A DNA stretch of 64,000 nt, from the NCBI RefSeq assembly GCF_003584135.1, contig NZ_QXFI01000031.1:1-64000 (forward strand). The letters run 5' to 3'. Origin of the DNA: Flagellimonas pelagia (GTDB taxonomy: Bacteria; Bacteroidota; Bacteroidia; Flavobacteriales; Flavobacteriaceae). Position 1 is the first letter of the stretch. Every line of letters begins with the position of its first letter. The notes beneath the pieces were generated by a model. That model ran no database searches, had not been told where the DNA came from, and saw nothing but the letters and a program-made list of their open reading frames with translations. Both the position numbers and the translations under genes were made by a program. Positions 8,174 to 17,134 of the stretch are shown piece after piece.

Positions 8174-9706
8174 TTATTCTTGGTCCCACCATACGCGGGT
8201 ATCGAGGTTGTCCGGCCCCATTCGGGACACGGCCTCATTCAGATTGGCCCCATTTACCGCAATCTCTGCATTGGGGTACGTTAACCTATTGATGAAATCT
8301 CCTGTGATATCCTGACCTGGATAGGTATTCGGGGACAAATCGGGGAATCCTGATCTCCTGAAATTCGCATAAGCTTCCGGGCCATTGAGAAAGGAGGAAA
8401 CCCAGTACTGCGTATTGATCAGTTCCAAATTGTTAGTCCCGTCCAAGGTATTGGCGGCCACGTAGGTATCTATATCCGCAGCATCGATGGCTGTATCGGT
8501 ACCGTAAGCGGCCATTTGTTCCATGTTGGCTCGGATTCCTGCCTCAAAATAATCCTGTGGATCCCCTGTTACCCATCCCCTTTCGGCAGCCTCTGCCAAC
8601 AGCAGTTGGGTCTGGGAATAGGTCAAAAGAAACTGGGGAGAACTAATGGTAACCATTCTGCTCCTGTCCACTTGGCTAAAGGCATAGAAACTTTCCAAGC
8701 CTAGGTCCGCGACCACGGGGTCAATAGACACATTATCGTACCCAACAGGCATCCCTATCTGATCTGCAGGATCCGTAGAGGCATTGTCCTCGGTCTGTTC
8801 GGCTCCAGATGCCGCTCCTACATATCGCACTGCGATAGATGCCAAGCGGGGATCCGAATTTGAGGAAAGATAATCCACAAAATACCCTGTCAAATAAAAG
8901 TTATTTGCTTCGGAACCATTAAGATAGCTCCCAATTGGGTTATTGAAATTGTTGTCATGCCTCACCACAAAATTATCGTCGTTGGATTCCAATACTCCTC
9001 CGTTGAACGCATATTGAACGGTTTCTTGGGCCAGTTGCGCGTCTACCTTCACCAATCGCATTCCTATCCTGAGTAAAAGGGAATATCCCAGTTTTCTCCA
9101 TTGATCAAGATTTCCTGCATACATGACCTCACCATCTTCATCTTCGGCTGCGTCTGAAAAACCCTCCACCGCTACTTTCAATTGGGCAATCATATCGGTA
9201 TAGATGAATTCCTGGGAATCGTATTTGGGCAGTACAATTTGATCGGAAAAACCTTTACCTGCTTCAGAATACGGTACATCACCATAGGTGTCGGTCAATA
9301 CCATGAAGGCATAGGACTGTATAATCGTGGCCATGTGCAGAAGATTGCTCCTTTCCGGTTTATCGGCCAATTGGGCAATCAAATCACCTGTATGTTTGAT
9401 CACGTTCTCATAATAATCGGTCCATTGCAATTCGGTTGCACTACGGTTATCCTGATTGTAGTTGGCCCCGGTCAAAATACCCGAGTTCGGGGTTACCATT
9501 TGTTGTACGATACCCATATCATAGATGACCTGTCCATTGGAAAAGGACAAACCTATGATGGCATTGTTCAACAAAAAAGCCGGGTCGACACTTTCACTGG
9601 TCGGATCTACTGAATTGGTGTTTATTTCATCGAAATCCTTCTCACAACCAATAAAGAGGAACACAACCATGAGCATTGTTGCTATGATCTTTTTATTGTC
9701 TTTCAT
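8174..9706 (-). CDS. SusD/RagB-family outer-membrane lipoprotein
   Basis: Surface glycan- or nutrient-binding lipoprotein of 510 residues that acts as a lid over the SusC porin. The signal peptide ends at FLFIGC (Cys21), followed by EKDFDEINTN, typical of the SusD-like group found with small or unknown substrates. TPR-like helical regions follow (MATIIQSYAFMVLTDTYGDVPYSEA near residue 125; LLAEAAERGWVTGDPQDYFEAGI near residue 375). It is 10 bases downstream of susC and 24 bases upstream of the dehydratase-like gene, so it is in the same transcription unit. The binding specificity is not readable. Downstream enzymes point to an oligosaccharide or sugar acid rather than a long polysaccharide, because no glycoside hydrolase or lyase is present. 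Confidence 0.92.
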   Translation of the reverse strand: MKDNKKIIATMLMVVFLFIGCEKDFDEINTNSVDPTSESVDPAFLLNNAIIGLSFSNGQVIYDMGIVQQMVTPNSGILTGANYNQDNRSATELQWTDYYENVIKHTGDLIAQLADKPERSNLLHMATIIQSYAFMVLTDTYGDVPYSEAGKGFSDQIVLPKYDSQEFIYTDMIAQLKVAVEGFSDAAEDEDGEVMYAGNLDQWRKLGYSLLLRIGMRLVKVDAQLAQETVQYAFNGGVLESNDDNFVVRHDNNFNNPIGSYLNGSEANNFYLTGYFVDYLSSNSDPRLASIAVRYVGAASGAEQTEDNASTDPADQIGMPVGYDNVSIDPVVADLGLESFYAFSQVDRSRMVTISSPQFLLTYSQTQLLLAEAAERGWVTGDPQDYFEAGIRANMEQMAAYGTDTAIDAADIDTYVAANTLDGTNNLELINTQYWVSSFLNGPEAYANFRRSGFPDLSPNTYPGQDITGDFINRLTYPNAEIAVNGANLNEAVSRMGPDNLDTRVWWDQE

Positions 9707-9716
9707 AATTCTTCTC

Positions 9717-12700
9717 TTAAAATTTTAGATTTAGATTAAAGCCCATGCTACGTGTTGTTGGCACACCGGTAGACTCTAATCCCGATACATTGTCCGAGCT
9801 ATAACTGAAAGAATCCGGATCAATATTATCCACCCATTTCTTGAGCAATAGCACGTTGTTGGCCACAAAACTCAGTGTAACCCCCCTCACGAAGGAATCC
9901 TCAGGAATAAATTTTCTGAAATCGTATCCTAGGGTCACCTGTCTCAATTTCCAATATCCACCGTTATACACAATGGGCTCTATGATCTGTGAAGACCTAA
10001 CGACTTCCCAATATCTTTGGGATTCCGTGGCCACGGTATTGGTCTCTCCTGCTTGGTTTACCCCATCACCGATTACACCTGTATCCCTTCCTGGAAGGGT
10101 CATTTTGTGCAATCCATGGCGAACCGCGTTGAAGTTGGTTCCAGAAATCATTTTGTTGCCCAACTTGAAATCTATCAAGAAGGAAAAGTTGAAATCCTTG
10201 TACTTAAACGTGTTGGTGATACCTCCAACCCATTTGGGAAGGGCACTACCAAAGTATTGGATCTCGTCCGTTCTAAGGGCACGTCCATCGTCCCCAAAAA
10301 TCTGTCTTCCTTGGTCATCACGCTTAAAACCAAAACCGGCCAACTGTCCGATTTCCTCACCAACCACTTGGTACAAAAATCCATTGAAAACGTGGTTACC
10401 CACTAAAATGGATTCTCCAGGAGTGTCGGTCAAAAGACTGATTACCTTGGTCTTGTTATACGAAGTGTTTACATTTACATCCCATCGGAAATCATTGGTT
10501 CTGATTGGGTTGAGGCTAAGCATGGCTTCTATACCATCACTTCTACTCTCCCCACTATTGATCAAGGTGCTCACAAATCCTGAAGTATTGGAGATTTGTG
10601 CTGGAATAATCTGATCGATCGTGGTCTTGCGATACACGGCAACATCCAATCCAACCCTATTATCGAACATTCTTAGATCGAGCCCGATTTCCGTTTCCTT
10701 GGTACGCATGGGCCTCAAATCAGGATTGGGCAACGTACTGGTATTGGCTCCTGCCACTGGTTGGGCGTCCCCATTGATATTAGGAAAAAAGTTGGAATTG
10801 ATATCATAGAACAAAGCGTCTGAATATGGAGGTACATCGGTATCACTACCCACCTCAGCATACGCTACACGTAGCTTTGCAAACGTGAGCCAATCCGGTT
10901 GTTCCGCAAAGGCATTGGAAACGATGTAACTGGCAGAAACCGAAGGATACAAGATGCTCCTATTCTCTGGGGACAGAGTAGAAAACCAGTCATTCCTCAA
11001 CGTGGCACTCAAGAAGTAGGTATCCTGAAAAGAAATATCAGCAGCACCATACAAAGAATTTACCGCACGCTCCGACAGACTATAGGAAGGATCTTTTACA
11101 CGACCATTTTGAACGGTATACAATCCCCTAATCACAAAATCAGTAACGTCTACTCTATTTACATCAAGGGTGCGTTTCATTCTGTTACCACCCACATTTA
11201 CTCCGATGGAAAGGTCCTCTGAAAGATCCTTGTTGGCCGAGATAAGGAAATCTACGTTGGTTTCCCTAAACCTTCTTGCTTCCTGGGTATAAGTACCATT
11301 AACAAACCCTTCAGGTGCCGAGGCCCTTGATGCCTGTCCTGTTGGGTATCCGTTGTAATCCTGGGCCCTTGACCAATAATCCTGTCCTCCACGAAGTTGT
11401 GCGTTCAACCAAGGAAGGATGTCGTACTTGATGGCGATGTTACCAAAAATACGGTCCCGCTTGATATTGTTGAATTGTTCTGATAGTGTAAAGTAAGGGT
11501 TTGTCCTGTTCCTGAATCGGGAATACACATACTCATTTCCGTTTTCATCAAACTTGTTCGCTTCCAACACATCCAAAGGCATGGAATTCGCCAAGTTGAA
11601 CAAGGAAACCGGAATGGTATTGTCCTGTTGCCCAACGTTTGGAGGATTTGTGTTTTTCTCGTTCGAGTAATTGATATGTGCTTCAAAACTCAATTTATCG
11701 GAAAGGTCATATGTGGTTCCCAAACTGATGGTGCTCCTAGCAAATTCATTGTTCGGGGTAATGCCCTCGCTTTTCAAATTTGAAAGGGAAACATTGAACC
11801 CGCCTTTTTCATTTCCCCCGGCAAAGGAGATGGAATTGGTCACGTCCAAACCGTTCCTATAGAATTTTTTGATCCTATCGTAAACCGGCTCATAGGGAAC
11901 TTCAAGCCCATTGAAAAGAATTTGGGTCATGCCCGGTTGAAAACGTTCCCCAAAGGACCATTGTCCAGAAGTAGGGTTGGCAGAAGTGGGTCTGACCCCA
12001 TTTTCACCTTGTCCATACTCATATTGGTAATCTGTAAAATCCAAAGGGGTATGGTTGGTCACGTTCAAATTATAGGTGATTCCCAATCCATCGCCTGATC
12101 CACGGCTCTTAGTGGTAATCATGATGACCCCATCCTTAGCCCTAGATCCGTATAGTGCTGCTCCCGTGGCGCCTTTTAAGATAGTCATACTTTCAATATC
12201 ATCGGGGTTGATACTGGAAAAACCATCACCCCCATCCGAAAATACGCCTCCACTGTTGGTTCCCACTTCGGTGCTTGTACTACCTGGACTGGTTCCAAAG
12301 GTTGTATTGTCTATAGGAACGCCGTTAACCACAATCAGAGGATTGTTGGTCCCCGAAATGGAAGACTGGCCTCGAATCCTAACTTTGGAAGATCCTCCAG
12401 GTCCTGTGCTTAAAGAAGAAACGTTGACCCCTGCTACTTTGCCCTGAAGGGTATTCATAAAGTTGGAAGACCGGTTTACGTTGACCTCATCCGCATCCAC
12501 TTGGGCCACAGAATAACCCAATTTTTTGGTTTCTTGCTTGATCCCCAAAGCTGTAACCACAACTTCGTTCAGGTTTTGGGTATCCTCCTGCAGTACCACA
12601 TTCAGTACAGTGGCCCCACCTACGGGAACCTCCTTTTTGGCAAATCCTATGGAACTTACCACCAAAATTGCATTGGGGTTTTGAACCGTAATCTGATAAA

Positions 12701-13217
12701 GGCCGTCAAAATCGGCCGCTACACCATTGGTAGTGCCTTTTTCAATCACGGAAGCTCCGGGAATAGGTGCTCCATTGGCGTCGGTTACCTTACCGGATAT
12801 TGTGTTTTGAAGAGCCTTTGCATCGGAATATCCCACTTTTGTTGGGTCATCCATAAGGCTGGGCCTAAGCTTCAACACAATCTGTTGTTTGTTGAAGACA
12901 TAGAGGACATTGGTGCCCTGGAATAACTGATCTAAGATTTCTGTGATCAGTTTTTGGTCTGCCGATACCGAAACCTTTCGGTGTGTATCGATTTTTTTGT
13001 TGTCGTAAAAGAACTTGAACTCTGACACAGATTCGATTTGCTCGAACACTTGCGCAATCTCCACATTATCCATGGCCAATGAAAGTCTGGTTTTCTGGGA
13101 ATAGGAATTGGCATGTGTCGAGAAAAATGAAACTATAAAAAGAAAAACGGTCAGTTTCACGGTTAACGACAGGTTGTTAGTTAAACAAGGCAGAGTGCGC
13201 TTGATGTAATTTTTCAT
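9717..13217 (-). CDS. SusC/RagA TonB-dependent outer-membrane transporter with STN domain
   Basis: Outer-membrane TonB-dependent porin of 1166 residues. In order: signal peptide (about residues 1-40), STN domain (residues about 45-115, LSLAMDNVEIAQVFEQI), a carboxypeptidase-like beta-sandwich (ISGKVTDANGAPIPGASV near 140), the plug (LNEVVVTALGIKQETKKLGYSV near 215 and GVIMITTKSRG), then the 22-strand barrel ending in FNLNLKF with a terminal aromatic residue. The STN domain is the part that contacts the FecR anti-sigma factor, and the fecR and sigma genes lie directly upstream, so this is a sensing transporter that switches on its own operon. The start at 13217 is preceded by an A-rich leader. 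Confidence 0.95.
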   Translation of the reverse strand: MKNYIKRTLPCLTNNLSLTVKLTVFLFIVSFFSTHANSYSQKTRLSLAMDNVEIAQVFEQIESVSEFKFFYDNKKIDTHRKVSVSADQKLITEILDQLFQGTNVLYVFNKQQIVLKLRPSLMDDPTKVGYSDAKALQNTISGKVTDANGAPIPGASVIEKGTTNGVAADFDGLYQITVQNPNAILVVSSIGFAKKEVPVGGATVLNVVLQEDTQNLNEVVVTALGIKQETKKLGYSVAQVDADEVNVNRSSNFMNTLQGKVAGVNVSSLSTGPGGSSKVRIRGQSSISGTNNPLIVVNGVPIDNTTFGTSPGSTSTEVGTNSGGVFSDGGDGFSSINPDDIESMTILKGATGAALYGSRAKDGVIMITTKSRGSGDGLGITYNLNVTNHTPLDFTDYQYEYGQGENGVRPTSANPTSGQWSFGERFQPGMTQILFNGLEVPYEPVYDRIKKFYRNGLDVTNSISFAGGNEKGGFNVSLSNLKSEGITPNNEFARSTISLGTTYDLSDKLSFEAHINYSNEKNTNPPNVGQQDNTIPVSLFNLANSMPLDVLEANKFDENGNEYVYSRFRNRTNPYFTLSEQFNNIKRDRIFGNIAIKYDILPWLNAQLRGGQDYWSRAQDYNGYPTGQASRASAPEGFVNGTYTQEARRFRETNVDFLISANKDLSEDLSIGVNVGGNRMKRTLDVNRVDVTDFVIRGLYTVQNGRVKDPSYSLSERAVNSLYGAADISFQDTYFLSATLRNDWFSTLSPENRSILYPSVSASYIVSNAFAEQPDWLTFAKLRVAYAEVGSDTDVPPYSDALFYDINSNFFPNINGDAQPVAGANTSTLPNPDLRPMRTKETEIGLDLRMFDNRVGLDVAVYRKTTIDQIIPAQISNTSGFVSTLINSGESRSDGIEAMLSLNPIRTNDFRWDVNVNTSYNKTKVISLLTDTPGESILVGNHVFNGFLYQVVGEEIGQLAGFGFKRDDQGRQIFGDDGRALRTDEIQYFGSALPKWVGGITNTFKYKDFNFSFLIDFKLGNKMISGTNFNAVRHGLHKMTLPGRDTGVIGDGVNQAGETNTVATESQRYWEVVRSSQIIEPIVYNGGYWKLRQVTLGYDFRKFIPEDSFVRGVTLSFVANNVLLLKKWVDNIDPDSFSYSSDNVSGLESTGVPTTRSMGFNLNLKF

Positions 13218-13266
13218 ACCTTTGTAATGTTTTTAGTTAACTTATTTTTTTAAGTTGATAATCTCA

Positions 13267-13303
13267 ATCGGGAAACATGTTGCAGCATTTCCCGATTTTT
13301 TTA
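13267..13303 (+). terminator. Hairpin with T-run on the plus strand in the susC leader
   Basis: Nine-base arms ATCGGGAAA (13267-13275) and TTTCCCGAT (13288-13296) enclose a 12-base loop and are followed on the plus strand by a T7 run. The orientation is opposite to susC and fecR, so it would end a plus-strand transcript running antisense from the susC start. On the minus strand it would fold in the susC 5' leader without a T tail. Confidence 0.5.
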
Positions 13304-13310
13304 TGTGCAT

Positions 13311-14504
13311 TTATTTCATAGGCAAATCAGGGTTTTGGTTATTTAATATGGTTATTTGCTTTCCATCTATTTTATAATCGAATTTGGTTTCCGATACAAA
13401 GGTGTTGAGCACCTCCTCCATAGATTCCACATCGAAAGTTGCCGTGAAGATTCGATTGTTCAATGCTTCGTTCCTGTTTTCTATGGAAACCCCATAATGT
13501 CTTTCCAGTTTTTTGATGATGTCCCTGAACTTCATTCCCCTCAATACAAGTTTACCTTGCATCCAACTGGTATACAAGTTGGTATCCACCTCTTCTGTTA
13601 TAGCGGATTTGGATGTTTTGTCCCATTGGGCCATGTATCCAGGCTCAAGAATTACTGAGGAAATATCTTCACCAATATTTTCTGGAGTAGCGTTGACCCT
13701 AACCGAACCTTCCACCAATACGGTATTGATGTTTTCTTCTTCGGGATATGCCGAAACATTGAACTTTGTTCCCAATACCTGAACGTCCATGTTATCACTG
13801 GTCACCACAAAGGGATGTTCCTTGTCCTTGGTCACTTCAAAAAATGCCTCTCCTTGCAAATAGACCTGTCTCTTTTTGCCCGGTAAAAAGGTTACCGGAT
13901 ATCTCAAAGAGGATCCTGCATTCAAAAACACATGGGTATTATCGGAAAGAATGATGTCGAAACGCTGACCATTGGGTATGGTCAAGGTATTATAAACCAG
14001 TTCATCCATGTTTTCATTGTTTGCGTAGTTCAGTTGGTGACCGCTCCTTTGCCCAAGTTTGTTTCCTTGTTTGTCCACCAATTCTTGCTGGCCAGAGGAT
14101 GAAAGCTCGATTTTTTCACCATTGTCGAAAACAATTACAATACCCTCCTGTTGCTGAACGGGAGCATCCACAGTCGTCTCATTCTTGAAGTTTTGGTTCC
14201 AATAGAAATATCCGGCAGAAAGGGCAACAACCAATATGGCCGCATACTTGTAAGTAGCCCTAAGCATTTTTCTGGTCTTGGTCCGCTTGGCTGATGAATA
14301 TTGCATCATCACCTTTTTCCAAGCCTCATTAGGGTTCAATTGGGCCAATCGAGAAATATCACCTCCATTTTTATAGTAGTTTTCTATACTTTGATACAGA
14401 AATTGATTTTCATCGGAATCCGCTAACCAATTATCCAATTCGGACTTTTCCGATTCACTAAGTGTTGAAGTAAGCTTTTTGTATACCAACAAGGCAATTT
14501 CCAT
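13311..14504 (-). CDS. FecR-family anti-sigma factor
   Basis: Inner-membrane anti-sigma factor that relays the transport state of the STN-bearing SusC to the ECF sigma factor. The N-terminal cytoplasmic region holds the sigma-binding domain (LDNWLADSDENQFLYQ). One transmembrane helix follows (YAAILVVALSAGYFYW), then a periplasmic FecR domain (TLTIPNGQRFDIILSDNTHV, YLQGEAFFEVTKDKEHPFVV) and a C-terminal DUF4974-type domain (LRGMKFRDIIKKLERHYGV) that resembles an STN fold. I prefer ATG at 14504 (MEIALLVYKKL), which gives 397 residues; an upstream in-frame ATG at 14531 adds nine residues of no clear homology. It lies between the sigma gene (57-base gap from the upstream start) and susC. Confidence 0.92.
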   Translation of the reverse strand: MEIALLVYKKLTSTLSESEKSELDNWLADSDENQFLYQSIENYYKNGGDISRLAQLNPNEAWKKVMMQYSSAKRTKTRKMLRATYKYAAILVVALSAGYFYWNQNFKNETTVDAPVQQQEGIVIVFDNGEKIELSSSGQQELVDKQGNKLGQRSGHQLNYANNENMDELVYNTLTIPNGQRFDIILSDNTHVFLNAGSSLRYPVTFLPGKKRQVYLQGEAFFEVTKDKEHPFVVTSDNMDVQVLGTKFNVSAYPEEENINTVLVEGSVRVNATPENIGEDISSVILEPGYMAQWDKTSKSAITEEVDTNLYTSWMQGKLVLRGMKFRDIIKKLERHYGVSIENRNEALNNRIFTATFDVESMEEVLNTFVSETKFDYKIDGKQITILNNQNPDLPMK

Positions 14505-14588
14505 AGGAACTCTACTTAACGGTGATGGCACCTTTTACCTATAGAATTATCAAAACAGAAAAACGGGTAGCGGAAATTTGTTAAAAAA

Positions 14589-15131
14589 TCAATTTTTAAC
14601 ACTTAAAAAAGTAACAATGGCAATAATCAAGCTAAAAAAATATGACCCACTTAGTGTGTGGCGAAGTATTTTGAAGGCCTTTTTTAAATGGTATTTTACT
14701 GTGTTCGTGGATATTCCCATGATATCTGCCGTGCTTTTGTACTGTAATCCTTCAATGATACAAAGTTCAAAAACCCGTTTGCTTTGTTCGGGTAATACGT
14801 TGAGTGCCTTTTGAACTTTTGCCCTTTCTTCCCTATCAATAAGTTCTTGTTCATAAGAGGTATAGAACAGAGAAATAGCATCGTCCAGTTTTCGAACCTT
14901 TTGTTCCGATTTTATTTTTTGCAGACTTGTATTTTTTACCGCCACTTTAACGTAGGATGCCAAATTCTCAATCTTATTTAAATCGCTACGGGTAAGCATT
15001 TTGACCATGACATCCTGTACCACATCCTCTGCTGCCTGCATGTCATGAAGAAATGCAAAGGAGAGCATACACCATTCTTGGTAGTGCTCCAAAAAAATCT
15101 TCTTAATGGTATCTTCGGTCGGTTTTTTCAT
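14589..15131 (-). CDS. ECF RNA polymerase sigma factor (FecI/SusC-linked type)
   Basis: Extracytoplasmic-function sigma factor of 180 residues. Region 2 lies at about residues 12-75 (MQAAEDVVQDVMVKML), and region 4 at about 105-165 (LPEQSKRVFELCIIEGLQYKSTADIMGIS with helix-turn-helix TNTVKYHLKKAFKILR). With the FecR gene next to it, it should direct RNA polymerase to the susC promoter when substrate is bound. The last 17 residues (YFFSLIIAIVTFLSVKN) form a hydrophobic tail that looks like a membrane anchor, a feature of some Bacteroidetes sigma factors. The 254-base gap upstream (15132-15385) is AT-rich and presumably holds its promoter; I found no convincing full -33/-7 pair there. Confidence 0.9.
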   Translation of the reverse strand: MKKPTEDTIKKIFLEHYQEWCMLSFAFLHDMQAAEDVVQDVMVKMLTRSDLNKIENLASYVKVAVKNTSLQKIKSEQKVRKLDDAISLFYTSYEQELIDREERAKVQKALNVLPEQSKRVFELCIIEGLQYKSTADIMGISTNTVKYHLKKAFKILRHTLSGSYFFSLIIAIVTFLSVKN

Positions 15132-15385
15132 TGATCAAAAAATGCACCCTTAAGATTGAGGTTATTTTCTATTGAGAAATAGATAAAATAAGCGCCAAAA
15201 TTTTGAAAAATCCATCTAATATATTCAAATAATTCTGAATATGTAAAAATCGACCTAAAAAGAATTATGATAAACTTCTGATAACCTTTTATTTATTCTT
15301 TATTATATCATACCCTTGCTGAAACTTTCAGATATAGGAAACCAAGATTCCCAATGGTAAAATCTAAGTATGGTTTCAAAAACTG

Positions 15386-17134
15386 TCAAGCGGATAATTT
15401 GGGCTCCAACCACAACCAGCCCATGCACAATAGAAACAATACAAAAAACCAAGTCGGCGGAATAGGTTCTAGCGTTTGGGTTGAAGTTATTTTGCTTTCC
15501 TCTACGCTTTTCCCCATCCCAAATTCCCTCAAATTGGCTTCCCGTGTCTGCTTTTCCGAAACCGTTTTTCGTTGAAAATCATCATACACATAATAATGGA
15601 AATCAGCAGCGGAGTCTTTTTGGATTTGCAATTGATTCCAGCCTGGGTTCCTAGGATATGTCGTCCCTTGCCATACCGTTGAAATTTCCAGATTTTGAAT
15701 AAGGGAAATTGCAGCCTCGTCGGATTTAACGTATGGTGTGGGCAGGCCCGTTCTCAACTTAAAATGAAAAGGTTTATCCGGTTTGGGGATTTCAGTAATG
15801 GACTCCCATTCGGCAGGCATTTCACTCTTACGCACGATTCCGTTCAAAATTTTGGACCACAGGAATGCATAATATTCTTGGTCCCCCTCTAAAATGAGTT
15901 GGTAGCTGTTTTTCAATACCGTTGTGGCTATCTTACCCTTTCCTTTCACCAAATAGGAAGCTATGGATACTGAATCCATCAAAATGGATTGGGCCGGAAA
16001 ACTCCCTTGAAATGCATACGGGTATTTTTCCAAGGCATGGGAAGGCCCATCAAAAGAAACCTTCTCGGAATAATCCGGTACAAACTCCAAAAAAGCGTTT
16101 TTTGAACGTTTAAAAAAAGAAGCATTGGGCTGAACGAAAACCCCCAACCCATCATCCTTAATACTTTTTTCGAGAGCCGAACGTGAAGAATTATTCAAAT
16201 TGTCATAGGAATCCGCATCAATGATGAGCAGGTCCAACTCTTCCAAAGCCTTTTGGGTAAACTGGTAAATAGGATTGGCTGCCCCATTAAAATACTCAAA
16301 CTTATACTTGTTTTTGGTCAACTGGGAACGTACCGAAACTTGATGCCCCATTTCTGCCAAATAGTTTTTTAAGTACTTGGTCTCAAATGTGGGAAAATCG
16401 TTGACTATCAATACTTTTAAAGGTTCTCTTTCCTCAATTTCTACTGGTAAAGGTTCCACCGACACCATCGCCCCACTTGAATCTTTTTCCACTAAAGCAT
16501 ATTCAAATCTGCCGCCGGCCTTGGGCCGAGTGCCCAATGTTACTTCGGTGTAGGGATCATCTTCAAAAAGTACGGAATCCAAAGAATTGCCCCCATTGTC
16601 CAGCAGCACGGCCCAATGATTTTTTTTGGGTTGAACATATTTGGCCATCACCTGAAAGCCATCACCCAAATTGATGTGGCTATCATGCTGGATCTCCGAC
16701 CAACCTTTTGTTTCATCCGCTCCTAAAAATGTTATGGACTCACCCTGTAATTGCCAAAAATCGAAGGGTTGCACCCCACTTCCCAAGAGGAACAGGGAAT
16801 CGGCTTCGTCCGTAACCATCAACACTTTTCCTGGAATATATTGTTCTACTGGAATGCGCTTGTATTTCGATTTTAAGCTATCCAGTTGAGTTAATCGGAA
16901 TCCTTCAGTCAATACAACACCCCTACCTTTGGCTTGCTCTTTTGGAAGGGCTGGTTTCAAAATAATCAAGGCCAAACAAGATAACCCGATGAAGGCCAAT
17001 ATGATTTTAATCCAAAATCTTCTTTCTCTTCTTTGTGACCATTCTTTCCAAATAAAAATGGTCCATAAGACAACCAAGCCCAAAACTATGGGCCACAGAA
17101 ATTTTGAGTTCAATAGGGTCAGTCCATCAATCAT
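15386..17134 (-). CDS. Membrane protein with glutamine amidotransferase-like domain, BatA-operon associated
   Basis: A 582-residue inner-membrane protein without a sure function. Residues about 12-32 and 40-60 are transmembrane helices (FLWPIVLGLVVLWTIFIW, IILAFIGLSCLALIILKP), and a third lies near the C-terminus (TWFFVLFLLCMGWLWLEP). The periplasmic middle contains a segment (VLIVNDFPTFETKYLKNYLAEMGHQVSV near residue 240, and LDLLIIDADSYDNL) like the class I glutamine amidotransferase-like fold seen in proteins of MoxR/BatA operons, but no catalytic Cys-His-Glu triad is apparent. Its start overlaps the upstream gene by 8 bases, so it is the last gene of the MoxR-DUF58-BatA operon. Confidence 0.7.
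   Translation of the reverse strand: MIDGLTLLNSKFLWPIVLGLVVLWTIFIWKEWSQRRERRFWIKIILAFIGLSCLALIILKPALPKEQAKGRGVVLTEGFRLTQLDSLKSKYKRIPVEQYIPGKVLMVTDEADSLFLLGSGVQPFDFWQLQGESITFLGADETKGWSEIQHDSHINLGDGFQVMAKYVQPKKNHWAVLLDNGGNSLDSVLFEDDPYTEVTLGTRPKAGGRFEYALVEKDSSGAMVSVEPLPVEIEEREPLKVLIVNDFPTFETKYLKNYLAEMGHQVSVRSQLTKNKYKFEYFNGAANPIYQFTQKALEELDLLIIDADSYDNLNNSSRSALEKSIKDDGLGVFVQPNASFFKRSKNAFLEFVPDYSEKVSFDGPSHALEKYPYAFQGSFPAQSILMDSVSIASYLVKGKGKIATTVLKNSYQLILEGDQEYYAFLWSKILNGIVRKSEMPAEWESITEIPKPDKPFHFKLRTGLPTPYVKSDEAAISLIQNLEISTVWQGTTYPRNPGWNQLQIQKDSAADFHYYVYDDFQRKTVSEKQTREANLREFGMGKSVEESKITSTQTLEPIPPTWFFVLFLLCMGWLWLEPKLSA

Noticed and set aside
9841-12447. Several plus-strand frames of 60-260 codons opposite susC
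   Set aside because: They mirror the SusC coding frame and show no recognisable domains or separate start signals.
13217-13224. TACCTTTG on the plus strand as a full promoter
   Set aside because: It lacks a TTG element at the normal distance, so it is kept only as part of a tentative antisense RNA finding and not listed as a promoter.
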